From NCBI RefSeq assembly GCF_000802155.2, contig NZ_JQGJ02000006.1, positions 62,001 through 126,000 on the forward strand: a stretch of 64,000 nucleotides of DNA. Reading direction: 5' to 3'. Each line of letters starts with the position of its first letter. The stretch's first letter is position 1. This DNA comes from Pseudomonas frederiksbergensis (GTDB lineage: Bacteria > Pseudomonadota > Gammaproteobacteria > Pseudomonadales > Pseudomonadaceae). Below the pieces are notes generated by a model that did no database searches, was not told where the DNA came from, and was given only the letters and a program-made list of their open reading frames with translations. This document shows positions 37,940 to 50,172 of this stretch, piece by piece. The translations under genes were made by a program, and so were the position numbers.

Positions 37940-39286
37940 GTGTCCCTGATCGCTTCTGACCACTTCCGCATCGTTGTCGGCCTCGGCAAGAGCGGCATGT
38001 CCCTGGTTCGCTTCCTGGCGAACCGGGGCGTGTCGTTTGCCGTGGCCGATACGCGGGAAAATCCGCCTGAGCTGGCCACGCTGCGCCGTGACTATCCACA
38101 GGTGGACGTGCGTTGTGGCGAGCTGGACGTCGAGTTCCTGTGCCGCGCCGACGAGCTCTACGTGAGCCCCGGCCTGGCCCTGGCGACCCCGGCCCTGCAG
38201 GCTGCCGCCGCCCGTGGCGTGAAGCTGTCCGGCGATATCGAACTGTTCGCGCGTAACGCGAAGGCGCCGATTGTCGCCATCACCGGCTCCAACGCGAAAA
38301 GCACCGTGACCACCCTGGTCGGTGAAATGGCCGCGGCGGCCGGCAAACGCGTCGCGGTCGGCGGTAACCTGGGTACCCCGGCGCTGGACCTGCTCAGTGA
38401 TGACATCGAGCTGTACGTCATGGAGCTGTCGAGCTTCCAGCTTGAAACCACCGACCATCTTGGCGCCGAAGTGGCGACTGTGCTCAACATCAGCGAAGAC
38501 CACATGGACCGCTACAGCGGCCTGCCGGCTTATCACCTGGCCAAGCACCGGGTTTTCCGTGGCGCTCGCCAAGTGGTGTTCAACCGCCAGGATGCGTTGA
38601 CCCGCCCGTTGATGGGCGAAGGGCTGCCGTGCTGGACCTTCGGCCTCGGTGTCCCGGATTTCAAAGGCTTCGGGTTGCGCGAAGAGAATGGCGAGAAATA
38701 CCTGGCCTTTGAATTCCAGGCCCTGATGCCGGTACGCGAATTGAAGATTCGTGGCGCCCACAACCAGGCCAACGCCCTGGCCGCGCTGGCGCTGGGGCAC
38801 GCGGTCGGGCTGCCGTTCGACGCCATGCTTTCGGCCCTTCGCAACTTCGGCGGCCTTGAGCACCGCTGTCAATGGGTACGCGATCTGGATGGCGTGGCCT
38901 GGTACAACGATTCCAAGGCCACCAACGTCGGTGCCGCGCTGGCGGCCATCGAAGGCCTGGGCGCGGACATTGATGGCAAGCTCGTGCTGATTGCCGGTGG
39001 CGATGGCAAGGGCGCCGACTTCAAGGACCTGCGCGACCCCGTGGCCGCCAACTGCCGCGCCGTGGTGTTGATGGGCCGCGACCGCGAATTGATCGCCCAG
39101 GCCTTGGGCGATGCCGTGCCGCTGGTTCGCGTCGCTTCGCTGGACGAGGCGGTGCAGCAATGCCGCGCCCTTGCTCAACCGGGCGACGCGGTGTTGTTGT
39201 CGCCGGCCTGCGCCAGTTTCGACATGTTCAAGAACTACGAAGAGCGCGGGCAGTTGTTCGCCCAGGCGGCGGAGGACTTGGCATGA
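37940..39286 (+). CDS. murD: UDP-MurNAc-L-Ala:D-Glu ligase MurD
   Basis: A 448-residue Mur ligase starting at GTG. Its ATP loop reads GSNAKST (116-122) instead of the common GTNGKST; this variant is usual in Pseudomonas MurD. It adds D-glutamate to UDP-MurNAc-L-Ala. It starts 5 bp after mraY and overlaps ftsW by 4 bp. Confidence 0.96.
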   Translation: MSLIASDHFRIVVGLGKSGMSLVRFLANRGVSFAVADTRENPPELATLRRDYPQVDVRCGELDVEFLCRADELYVSPGLALATPALQAAAARGVKLSGDIELFARNAKAPIVAITGSNAKSTVTTLVGEMAAAAGKRVAVGGNLGTPALDLLSDDIELYVMELSSFQLETTDHLGAEVATVLNISEDHMDRYSGLPAYHLAKHRVFRGARQVVFNRQDALTRPLMGEGLPCWTFGLGVPDFKGFGLREENGEKYLAFEFQALMPVRELKIRGAHNQANALAALALGHAVGLPFDAMLSALRNFGGLEHRCQWVRDLDGVAWYNDSKATNVGAALAAIEGLGADIDGKLVLIAGGDGKGADFKDLRDPVAANCRAVVLMGRDRELIAQALGDAVPLVRVASLDEAVQQCRALAQPGDAVLLSPACASFDMFKNYEERGQLFAQAAEDLA

Positions 39287-40500
39287 ACCTGTTGAACATC
39301 ATCAAGCCGTACCCGTCGCCGCTGATCACCGGTCGCGGTATCGACCTGGACTTCCCGATGCTCGCTGGTTGCCTGGCATTGCTGGGCCTGGGCCTGGTGA
39401 TGATCACCTCCGCGTCGTCGGAAGTGGCCGCCGTGCAGTCGGGCAACACGCTTTACCACATGATCCGCCACCTGATTTACCTGGTGATTGGCCTGGGCGC
39501 GTGCATCGTCACCATGATGGTGCCGATCGCCACCTGGCAACGCCTGGGCTGGCTGATGTTGCTCGGTGCCTTCGGCCTGTTGGTGATGGTGCTGTTGCCG
39601 GGTATTGGCCGTGAGGTCAACGGCTCGATGCGCTGGATTGGCTTCAGCTTCTTCAACGTCCAGCCTTCGGAGATCGCCAAGGTTTTCGTGGTGATCTACC
39701 TCGCCGGCTACCTGGTGCGTCGCCAGAAAGAAGTACGCGAGAGCTGGATGGGCTTCTTCAAGCCATTCATCGTATTGCTGCCGATGGCAGGCCTGCTGCT
39801 GATGGAGCCGGACTTCGGCGCCACGGTTGTGATGATGGGCGCGGCGGCGGCGATGCTGTTCCTGGGCGGCGTCGGGCTGTTCCGTTTCACCTTGATGGTG
39901 GTGCTGGCAGTGGCGGCTGTGACGGTGCTGGTGCAGGCCCAACCGTATCGGATGGCGCGCCTGATCACCTTTACCGATCCGTGGGCCGACCAGTTCGGCT
40001 CCGGCTATCAATTGACCCAGGCACTGATTGCCTTCGGTCGCGGCGAGTGGCTGGGCGTGGGCCTGGGCAACAGCGTGCAGAAGCAGTTCTACCTGCCGGA
40101 AGCGCACACCGACTTCGTGTTCTCGGTACTGGCTGAAGAACTGGGTGTGGTGGGCTCCCTGTGCACCGTCGCGCTGTTCGTGTTCGTCTGCGTGCGCGGC
40201 ATGTACATCGGCTTGTGGGCCGAGAAGGCCAAACAGTTTTTCGCCGCCTATGTGGCGTATGGCTTGTCGTTCCTGTGGATCGGCCAGTTCCTGATCAATA
40301 TCGGTGTGAACGTCGGCCTGTTGCCGACCAAGGGCCTGACCCTGCCGTTCCTCAGTTATGGCGGCAGTTCCCTGGTGATCTGCTGTGCCTGCCTCGGCCT
40401 GTTGCTGCGCATCGAATGGGAGAGTCGAACCCACTTGGGCAGCGAAGAGATGGAATTCCAGGAGAGCGACTTCGCCGAGGACCCGACTCATGGGCGCTAA
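39283..40500 (+). CDS. ftsW: Peptidoglycan glycosyltransferase FtsW
   Basis: A 405-residue SEDS-family protein with ten membrane helices, the GREVNGSMRWI loop and the C-terminal GLTLPFLSYGGSS signature. FtsW polymerises septal glycan together with FtsI. Its start overlaps the murD stop by 4 bp and its end overlaps murG by 11 bp. Confidence 0.96.
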   Translation: MNLLNIIKPYPSPLITGRGIDLDFPMLAGCLALLGLGLVMITSASSEVAAVQSGNTLYHMIRHLIYLVIGLGACIVTMMVPIATWQRLGWLMLLGAFGLLVMVLLPGIGREVNGSMRWIGFSFFNVQPSEIAKVFVVIYLAGYLVRRQKEVRESWMGFFKPFIVLLPMAGLLLMEPDFGATVVMMGAAAAMLFLGGVGLFRFTLMVVLAVAAVTVLVQAQPYRMARLITFTDPWADQFGSGYQLTQALIAFGRGEWLGVGLGNSVQKQFYLPEAHTDFVFSVLAEELGVVGSLCTVALFVFVCVRGMYIGLWAEKAKQFFAAYVAYGLSFLWIGQFLINIGVNVGLLPTKGLTLPFLSYGGSSLVICCACLGLLLRIEWESRTHLGSEEMEFQESDFAEDPTHGR

Positions 40501-41552
40501 CGTGCTGATCATGGCGGGCGGTACCGGTGGGCATGTGTTCCCGGCGCTGGCCTGTGCCCGGGAATTCCAGGCACGCGGCTACACCGTGCACTGGCTGGGT
40601 ACGCCACGGGGCATCGAGAACGAACTGGTGCCGGCCGCAGGCCTGGAGTTGCATCGGATCAATGCCAGCGGCCTTCGCGGCAAGGGCAAGCTGTCGTTGC
40701 TCAAGGCACCGCTGATGCTGCTCAAGTCGGTCTGGCAGGCGCGGGCGATCATTCGTCGGCTGCGGCCGGTGTGCGTGGTCGGTTTTGGTGGTTATGTGAC
40801 CGGTCCGGGTGGCGTTGCGGCAAAACTGGCCGGCGTGCCGGTGATCGTCCACGAGCAGAACGCCGTGGCCGGTACCGCCAATCGGTTACTGGTGCCGTTG
40901 GCCGCTCGGGTCTGTGAAGCCTTTCCCGACACCTTTACCCTGTCGGGCAGCCGCCGCACCACCGGCAATCCGGTGCGTACCGAGCTGTTCCTCGAAACAC
41001 CGCGCCCGGCCCTGGCTGGACGCAAGGCGCGTTTGCTGGTCCTGGGCGGAAGCCTGGGGGCAGAACCGTTGAACAAATTGCTGCCCGAAGCCCTGTCGCA
41101 GGTCGCCCCCGAACTGCGCCCGGAAGTGTTTCACCAGGCTGGCAAAAACCACGATGAAGTGACCGCCGAGCGCTACCGCGCCGCTGGCGTCGAGGCGCAA
41201 GTGCAGCCTTTCATCCAAGACATGGCCCAAGCCTATGGCTGGGCCGACCTGGTGATCTGCCGCGCAGGCGCGCTGACCATCAGTGAACTGGCTGCCGCCG
41301 GTCTGCCCTCGATGCTGGTGCCTTTGCCCCATGCGATCGACGACCACCAGACCCGTAACGCCGATTATTTGGCCCGTGAAGGCGCTGCCTTCCTGATGCC
41401 GCAAAGAACGACTGGCGCCGCGGATCTTGCCGCCCGCCTGACAGAGGTTTTGATGCAGCCGCAACGACTTGAAGACATGGCCCGCGCCGCCCGCCGCCTG
41501 GCCAAACCCGATGCCACGGCCCAAGTGGTCGATACCTGCCTGGAGGTGGCCC

Positions 41553-41560
<8 letters not shown>
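40490..41560 (+). CDS. murG: Undecaprenyl-PP-MurNAc-pentapeptide GlcNAc transferase MurG
   Basis: A 356-residue GT-B glycosyltransferase with GGTGGH at 10-15 and a second glycine-rich loop [11 protein letters not shown] near 184-194. It converts lipid I to lipid II on the cytoplasmic membrane face. The start lies inside the end of ftsW; a TTCGCCGAGGACC stretch provides a weak ribosome site, so coupling to ftsW is likely. Confidence 0.97.
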
Positions 41561-43975
<2,415 letters not shown>

Positions 43976-43978
43976 GCC

Positions 43979-44845
43979 ATGCAAGGCGCATCGCTTCGTC
44001 ATCAGCCATCCGCACCCGGTCGCAAGCCGGTGCCGCGGGGTGCCAGCCGAATGGTGGCCAAGGAGCCGATGTCGGCGCGCTTGCCGAAAGCCAATCTTGG
44101 TTTTCTCAAGAGCCTGTTCTGGCCTGTGATGCTGGTGGCGTTGGGGTTCGGTACGTATGAAGGCGCGCAACGGTTGCTGCCTTATGCCGACCGGCCGATT
44201 GCCCGGATCAACGTCCAGGGCGACCTGAGCTACATCAGCCAGCAGGCGGTGCAACAGCGGATCGCCCCGTTCGTCGCGTCGAGCTTCTTCACCATCGACC
44301 TGGCGGGCATGCGCACGGAGCTGGAGCAGATGCCGTGGATCGCCCACGCCGAAGTACGGCGGGTGTGGCCCGACCAGGTGTCGATTCGCCTGGAAGAACA
44401 ACTGCCGGTGGCCCGTTGGGGCGACGAGTCGCTGTTGAACAACCAGGGCCAGGCGTTTACGCCACGGGAACTGGCCAATTATGAACATTTGCCACAACTG
44501 TTCGGTCCACAGCGGGCCCAGCAGAAAGTGATGCAGCAATATCAGGTGTTGAGCCAGATGCTGCGGCCATTGGGCTTCTCCATCGCGCGCCTGGAACTGC
44601 GTGAGCGCGGCAGCTGGTTCCTGACCACTGGCGCGGGCAGCTCGGGACCGGGCATCGAGCTTTTGCTCGGGCGCGGCAACCTGGTGGAAAAGATGCGCCG
44701 CTTCATTGCCATCTATGACAAGACGCTCAAAGAACAGATTACGAACATTGCGCGAATCGATCTGCGCTACGCCAACGGCCTGGCTGTTGGCTGGCGGGAA
44801 CCGGTAGCGCCGACGACGGCCGAACCCGCCGTCGCGAAGAATTAA
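43979..44845 (+). CDS. ftsQ: Cell division protein FtsQ
   Basis: A 288-residue bitopic protein: basic cytoplasmic tail (1-43), membrane helix (about 44-60), POTRA domain (about 73-140) and beta domain to about 270. FtsQ recruits FtsL and FtsB and links early and late division proteins. It is 15 bp upstream of ftsA. Confidence 0.94.
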   Translation: MQGASLRHQPSAPGRKPVPRGASRMVAKEPMSARLPKANLGFLKSLFWPVMLVALGFGTYEGAQRLLPYADRPIARINVQGDLSYISQQAVQQRIAPFVASSFFTIDLAGMRTELEQMPWIAHAEVRRVWPDQVSIRLEEQLPVARWGDESLLNNQGQAFTPRELANYEHLPQLFGPQRAQQKVMQQYQVLSQMLRPLGFSIARLELRERGSWFLTTGAGSSGPGIELLLGRGNLVEKMRRFIAIYDKTLKEQITNIARIDLRYANGLAVGWREPVAPTTAEPAVAKN

Positions 44846-44860
44846 GAAGAGGCAGGACCC

Positions 44861-46120
44861 ATGGCAAACGTGCAAAGCGGGAAAATGATCGTCGGTCTCG
44901 ATATCGGCACTTCCAAAGTGGTGGCGCTGGTAGGCGAAGTCGCGGACGACGGCACGCTGGTCATCGTCGGGATCGGTACACACCCGTCCCGCGGCTTGAA
45001 AAAAGGCGTGGTGGTGAACATCGAGTCCACCGTGCAATCGATCCAGCGCGCCATCGAAGAGGCGCAACTGATGGCCGGTTGCCGGATTCACTCGGCATTC
45101 GTCGGCGTGGCGGGCAATCACATCCGCAGCCTGAATTCCCACGGCATCGTGGCGATTCGTGATCGCGAAGTCAGCTCCGCCGACCTCGAGCGCGTACTCG
45201 ACGCGGCCCAGGCCGTGGCGATCCCGGCCGACCAGCGTGTGTTGCACACCCTGCCGCAGGACTACGTGATCGATAACCAGGAAGGCGTGCGCGAGCCCCT
45301 GGGCATGTCCGGCGTGCGCCTGGAAGCCAAGGTCCACGTGGTGACCTGTGCGGTGAACGCTGCGCAGAACATCGAGAAATGCGTGCGCCGCTGTGGCCTG
45401 GAAATCGACGACATCATCCTTGAGCAACTGGCCTCGGCCTACTCGGTGCTGACCGACGACGAGAAAGAGCTGGGCGTTTGCCTGGTGGACATCGGCGGCG
45501 GCACCACCGACATCGCGATCTTCACCGAAGGCGCGATTCGCCATACGGCCGTGATCCCGATCGCCGGCGACCAGGTGACCAACGACATCGCCATGGCGTT
45601 GCGCACCCCGACCCAGTATGCCGAGGAAATCAAGATCCGCTACGCCTGCGCCCTGGCGAAACTGGCCGGTGCCGGTGAAACCATCAAGGTGCCAAGCGTC
45701 GGCGACCGTCCTCCGCGCGAACTGTCGCGCCAGGCCCTGGCCGAAGTGGTCGAGCCGCGCTACGACGAGCTGTTCACGCTGATCCAGGCCGAACTGCGTC
45801 GCAGTGGCTACGAAGACCTGATCCCGGCCGGCATCGTGCTGACCGGCGGTACGTCGAAGATGGAAGGCGCGGTCGAGCTGGCCGAGGAGATCTTCCATAT
45901 GCCGGTGCGCCTGGGCGTGCCCCACGGCGTCAAGGGCCTGGATGACGTGGTCCGCAATCCGATCTATTCCACCGGCGTGGGCCTGTTGATGTACGGCCTG
46001 CAGAAGCAATCCGACGGGATTTCGTTCTCGGGGATAGGCAGCCGCGACAGCTACAGCAGCGACGAGCCGAAGGCACCGCTGTTCGAGCGGCTCCAGGCTT
46101 GGGTCAAAGGCAACTTCTAA
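44861..46120 (+). CDS. ftsA: Cell division protein FtsA
   Basis: A 419-residue actin-like ATPase with the phosphate loops VGLDIGTSKV (11-20) and VDIGGGTTDI (about 207-216), and a C-terminal amphipathic helix (LFERLQAWVKGNF) that binds the membrane. It tethers FtsZ to the membrane. A GAAGAGG ribosome site precedes the ATG. The 99 bp spacer to ftsZ carries a short repeat-like tract. Confidence 0.97.
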   Translation: MANVQSGKMIVGLDIGTSKVVALVGEVADDGTLVIVGIGTHPSRGLKKGVVVNIESTVQSIQRAIEEAQLMAGCRIHSAFVGVAGNHIRSLNSHGIVAIRDREVSSADLERVLDAAQAVAIPADQRVLHTLPQDYVIDNQEGVREPLGMSGVRLEAKVHVVTCAVNAAQNIEKCVRRCGLEIDDIILEQLASAYSVLTDDEKELGVCLVDIGGGTTDIAIFTEGAIRHTAVIPIAGDQVTNDIAMALRTPTQYAEEIKIRYACALAKLAGAGETIKVPSVGDRPPRELSRQALAEVVEPRYDELFTLIQAELRRSGYEDLIPAGIVLTGGTSKMEGAVELAEEIFHMPVRLGVPHGVKGLDDVVRNPIYSTGVGLLMYGLQKQSDGISFSGIGSRDSYSSDEPKAPLFERLQAWVKGNF

Positions 46121-46124
46121 ACAG

Positions 46125-46156
46125 TTTCAAAGCTTCAAGCGGCAAGTTTCAGGCTT
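46125..46156. repeat. Short TTCAAGC-like heptad tract between ftsA and ftsZ
   Basis: Imperfect copies of a heptad (TTCAAAGC, TTCAAGC, GGCAAG, TTTCAGGC) lie side by side directly after the ftsA stop. The tract resembles dispersed AAGC-rich heptad repeats I associate with Pseudomonas intergenic DNA. It is short and imperfect, so a chance origin is possible. Confidence 0.4.
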
Positions 46157-46219
46157 GGCGCGGGAAGACGCAGCAAACGCAGTAGGCGAAAAAAACTAGA
46201 GAATGTAAGGAGAGGGAAC

Positions 46220-47413
46220 ATGTTCGAACTCGTAGACAACATCCCCGCTAGCCCGGTTATCAAGGTAATCGGTGTCGGCGGTGGCGGCGGCAACGCTGTC
46301 AACCACATGGTCAAGAGCAACATCGAAGGCGTCGAATTCATCTGCGCCAACACCGATGCTCAAGCGCTGAAAAACATCGGCGCGCGGACCATCCTTCAAC
46401 TGGGTACCGGCGTGACCAAGGGCCTGGGTGCCGGCGCGAATCCCGAGGTCGGCCGTCAGGCTGCCCTGGAAGATCGCGAGCGCATCGCTGAAGTCCTGGC
46501 TGGCACCAACATGGTGTTCATCACCACGGGCATGGGCGGCGGTACCGGTACCGGTGCAGCGCCGATCATTGCCGAAGTGGCCAAGGAAATGGGCATCCTC
46601 ACCGTTGCGGTGGTGACCCGTCCGTTCCCGTTCGAAGGCCGCAAGCGCATGCAGATCGCCGATGAAGGCATCCGCGCGCTGAGCGAAAGCGTCGACTCGT
46701 TGATCACCATCCCCAACGAGAAGCTGCTGACCATCCTTGGAAAAGACGCAAGCCTGCTGTCGGCTTTCGCCAAGGCCGATGACGTGTTGGCCGGTGCCGT
46801 TCGCGGTATCTCCGACATCATCAAGCGTCCAGGCATGATCAACGTCGACTTCGCCGACGTGCGCACCGTGATGTCCGAGATGGGCATGGCGATGATGGGC
46901 ACTGGCTGCGCCAGCGGTCCGAATCGTGCACGCGAAGCCACCGAGGCGGCCATTCGCAACCCGCTGCTGGAAGATGTGAACCTGCAGGGCGCCCGCGGCA
47001 TCCTGGTGAACATTACCGCCGGTCCGGACTTGTCCCTGGGCGAGTACTCCGACGTGGGTAGCATCATCGAAGCGTTCGCCTCCGACCACGCGATGGTCAA
47101 GGTCGGTACCGTGATCGATCCGGACATGCGTGACGAACTGCACGTGACCGTGGTTGCCACTGGCCTGGGCGCGAAAATCGAGAAGCCGATGAAGGTGATC
47201 GACAACACCGTGCAGACTGCCATGGCTTCGCAGCCACAGCAGCCGGCTGCCGCTCGTCAGGAAGCGCCTGCGGTCAACTACCGTGACCTGGACCGTCCGA
47301 CCGTCATGCGCAACCAGGCCCAGGCCGGTGCTGCGACTGCCGCGAAGATGAATCCGCAAGACGATCTGGATTACCTGGACATCCCGGCATTCCTGCGTCG
47401 TCAGGCCGATTGA
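46220..47413 (+). CDS. ftsZ: Cell division GTPase FtsZ
   Basis: A 397-residue tubulin homologue with the GTP signature GGGTGTG (106-112), a variable Gln/Ala-rich linker (about 320-380) and the conserved C-terminal peptide LDYLDIPAFLRRQ that binds FtsA and ZipA. It forms the Z-ring. A strong AAGGAGAGGG ribosome site precedes the ATG, fitting the high expression usual for FtsZ. Confidence 0.98.
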   Translation: MFELVDNIPASPVIKVIGVGGGGGNAVNHMVKSNIEGVEFICANTDAQALKNIGARTILQLGTGVTKGLGAGANPEVGRQAALEDRERIAEVLAGTNMVFITTGMGGGTGTGAAPIIAEVAKEMGILTVAVVTRPFPFEGRKRMQIADEGIRALSESVDSLITIPNEKLLTILGKDASLLSAFAKADDVLAGAVRGISDIIKRPGMINVDFADVRTVMSEMGMAMMGTGCASGPNRAREATEAAIRNPLLEDVNLQGARGILVNITAGPDLSLGEYSDVGSIIEAFASDHAMVKVGTVIDPDMRDELHVTVVATGLGAKIEKPMKVIDNTVQTAMASQPQQPAAARQEAPAVNYRDLDRPTVMRNQAQAGAATAAKMNPQDDLDYLDIPAFLRRQAD

Positions 47414-47464
47414 TGGAATGTATCAGGGGTATACGGGTGATTGGTGTTCAGCAAAGGTCTGGTC

Positions 47465-47473
47465 TGCTATCAT
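47465..47473 (+). promoter_or_regulatory. Possible extended -10 promoter of lpxC
   Basis: TGCTATCAT (47465-47473) matches an extended -10 (TGn plus TATCAT), 53 bp before lpxC. No good -35 is visible. The 112 bp ftsZ-lpxC spacer shows no terminator hairpin with a T-tract. Confidence 0.4.
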
Positions 47474-47489
47474 CGCCAGCCTTTGTTGA

Positions 47490-48437
<948 letters not shown>

Positions 48438-48462
48438 GCAAAAAACCTCTCTAGTTTTTTAA

Positions 48463-48488
48463 GGGCTGCCTTCGGGTGGCCCTTTTTT
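48463..48488 (+). terminator. Intrinsic terminator after lpxC
   Basis: GGGCTGCC and GGTGGCCC pair (two wobbles) around a TTCG tetraloop, followed by six T residues. Confidence 0.9.
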
Positions 48489-48541
48489 ATGCTTGATTTT
48501 AAGGAGTGGCAAGAGCTTCATGCCACAGACAGGAGCTTGCT

Positions 48542-50047
48542 TCACATCGCGCAGACGACCCGATTACGCCCGCTGACCTTGGCCTGGTAAAGGGCCTTGT
48601 CGGCGGCGAACAGCAATTCCTCGAGTTCGTTGTAGGGCCCCTGGGCCCAAGTGGCGATGCCGATGCTGACGGTCATCGGCATCTCGCCAGGTATCTGTTC
48701 CACGGCTTCGCGAATGTTCTGCGCCATCGTGAACGCACCTGCCGTCGTGGTTTCCGGCAATACCACCGAGAACTCTTCGCCGCCGTAGCGCGCCGCCAGG
48801 TCGGCGGGTCGACGAACATGCTCGCCAATCAACTGAGCCAGGCTTCGCAACGCCTCGTCACCCCGTTGATGGCCGAGGCGATCATTGAGCGCCTTGAAAT
48901 GATCCGCGTCGATCATCAGGACCGACAGCGGTTGCCCGGAGCGCTGGGCGCGTAGCCATTCCAAATGCAGCGAGTGGTCCAGGGTCCGACGATTGGCGAG
49001 GCCGGTCAGCGGATCGACGGACGCCAATTGAGCCAGCTCCCGCTCGGCGCTACGGCGGCGTTTCAATTCCCGGCGCAGCAGCCAAGTGAGCCAGAGCAGG
49101 CTGATGCACAGCGCACCAGTGGCGCCGCTGACCAGAAGTGCCGTACGTTGCCAGGAGGCGAAGACCTCTTGCGAAGAAAGCGCGACCACCACGATCAACG
49201 GCAGGTTACCAACCTGGGAAAAGGTATACAGGCGTTGTGTCTGGTCTACGCTGGAGGTGCCGGTGAAACTCCCATCACCTTCGCGCAGGATGCGTACGAA
49301 ATTTGGCCGGTTGCTGAAATCCTTGCCGATCATGTCCTCCGCCAGCGGCGGTTCTTGTGCCAGCAGGATGCCGTCGCGGCTGACCAGGTTGACCGTTCCG
49401 CCGCGACCGATGTTCAGGCTCTTGAACAGTTGGTTGAAGTAATTCAGCCGCATCGCGGCCTCGGCCACGCCGATGAACTCGCCATGCTCGTCGTTCAAGC
49501 GATAACTGAAGCTGATGCGCCAGTCGTGCGGTTCACTCCGGGCGCGGAAAGGGCGGCTGATCATCATGCCCGGGGACGGGTCTTGCAGATGGGATTTGAA
49601 GTACTCCCGCTCGGCGTAATTGCCTTTGCGCGGCTGGGCCGAGGCGGAATCGGCAATCACGTCACCGCGCTTGTCGAGCAGCAGTATGTCGCCTTTGTAA
49701 GGCGCGGCGGTGGCGCGGTCAAACAAGGCGAGATGACGGATCGCCGGCGATACGTCCTTCAGGTCGTCGCGCTTTGCGGCGGCCATAAGGCCTTGCAATG
49801 ACAAATCATACAGTTCGACATTGCGCAGCACATCGGCGTCGATCAGTTGCACGATGTTGCTTGCCGCACGCGTTGCAGCCTGCTCGGCACTGGCGTGTTC
49901 ACGGATCAGCAGGAACGTCACGATACTCAGGATGGCAATCACAGCCAGCGAGCTGGCCAAGACGAGTACCCGTTCCGAGCGTATTGGAAGCGGGGTATTG
50001 CCGGGAGTTGCACTGCTCGCGTTCATGGTTCCGATCTGCATTGTCAT
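48542..50047 (-). CDS. Membrane-bound diguanylate cyclase with extracytoplasmic sensor domain
   Basis: A 501-residue protein: membrane helix at about 27-49, a periplasmic PDC/Cache-type sensor region (about 55-295), a second helix (about 300-325) and a GGDEF domain with active-site GGEEF at 422-426. The inhibitory I-site RPAD (413-416) is present five residues upstream, so product feedback is expected. It makes c-di-GMP in response to an unknown periplasmic signal. I chose the ATG at 50047, 10 bp after a GGAAGGA site; the longer frame to 50161 lacks one. It is convergent with lpxC. Confidence 0.88.
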   Translation of the reverse strand: MTMQIGTMNASSATPGNTPLPIRSERVLVLASSLAVIAILSIVTFLLIREHASAEQAATRAASNIVQLIDADVLRNVELYDLSLQGLMAAAKRDDLKDVSPAIRHLALFDRATAAPYKGDILLLDKRGDVIADSASAQPRKGNYAEREYFKSHLQDPSPGMMISRPFRARSEPHDWRISFSYRLNDEHGEFIGVAEAAMRLNYFNQLFKSLNIGRGGTVNLVSRDGILLAQEPPLAEDMIGKDFSNRPNFVRILREGDGSFTGTSSVDQTQRLYTFSQVGNLPLIVVVALSSQEVFASWQRTALLVSGATGALCISLLWLTWLLRRELKRRRSAERELAQLASVDPLTGLANRRTLDHSLHLEWLRAQRSGQPLSVLMIDADHFKALNDRLGHQRGDEALRSLAQLIGEHVRRPADLAARYGGEEFSVVLPETTTAGAFTMAQNIREAVEQIPGEMPMTVSIGIATWAQGPYNELEELLFAADKALYQAKVSGRNRVVCAM

Positions 50048-50172
50048 ATGGCTGGGATCCTTCCCATAGGCTGCGCATCCACAACTGCGGATGACTGGCA
50101 TCAAACAATGCTGGCCTTTTGCAAGATTGTGCTTGGGACACTGAAATTGAGCAATCCACATCGTGGCTTATT

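Noticed and set aside
38295..38315. MurD ATP loop GSNAKST as a possible defect
   Set aside because: It deviates from the common GTNGKST but is the usual form in Pseudomonas MurD as far as I recall.
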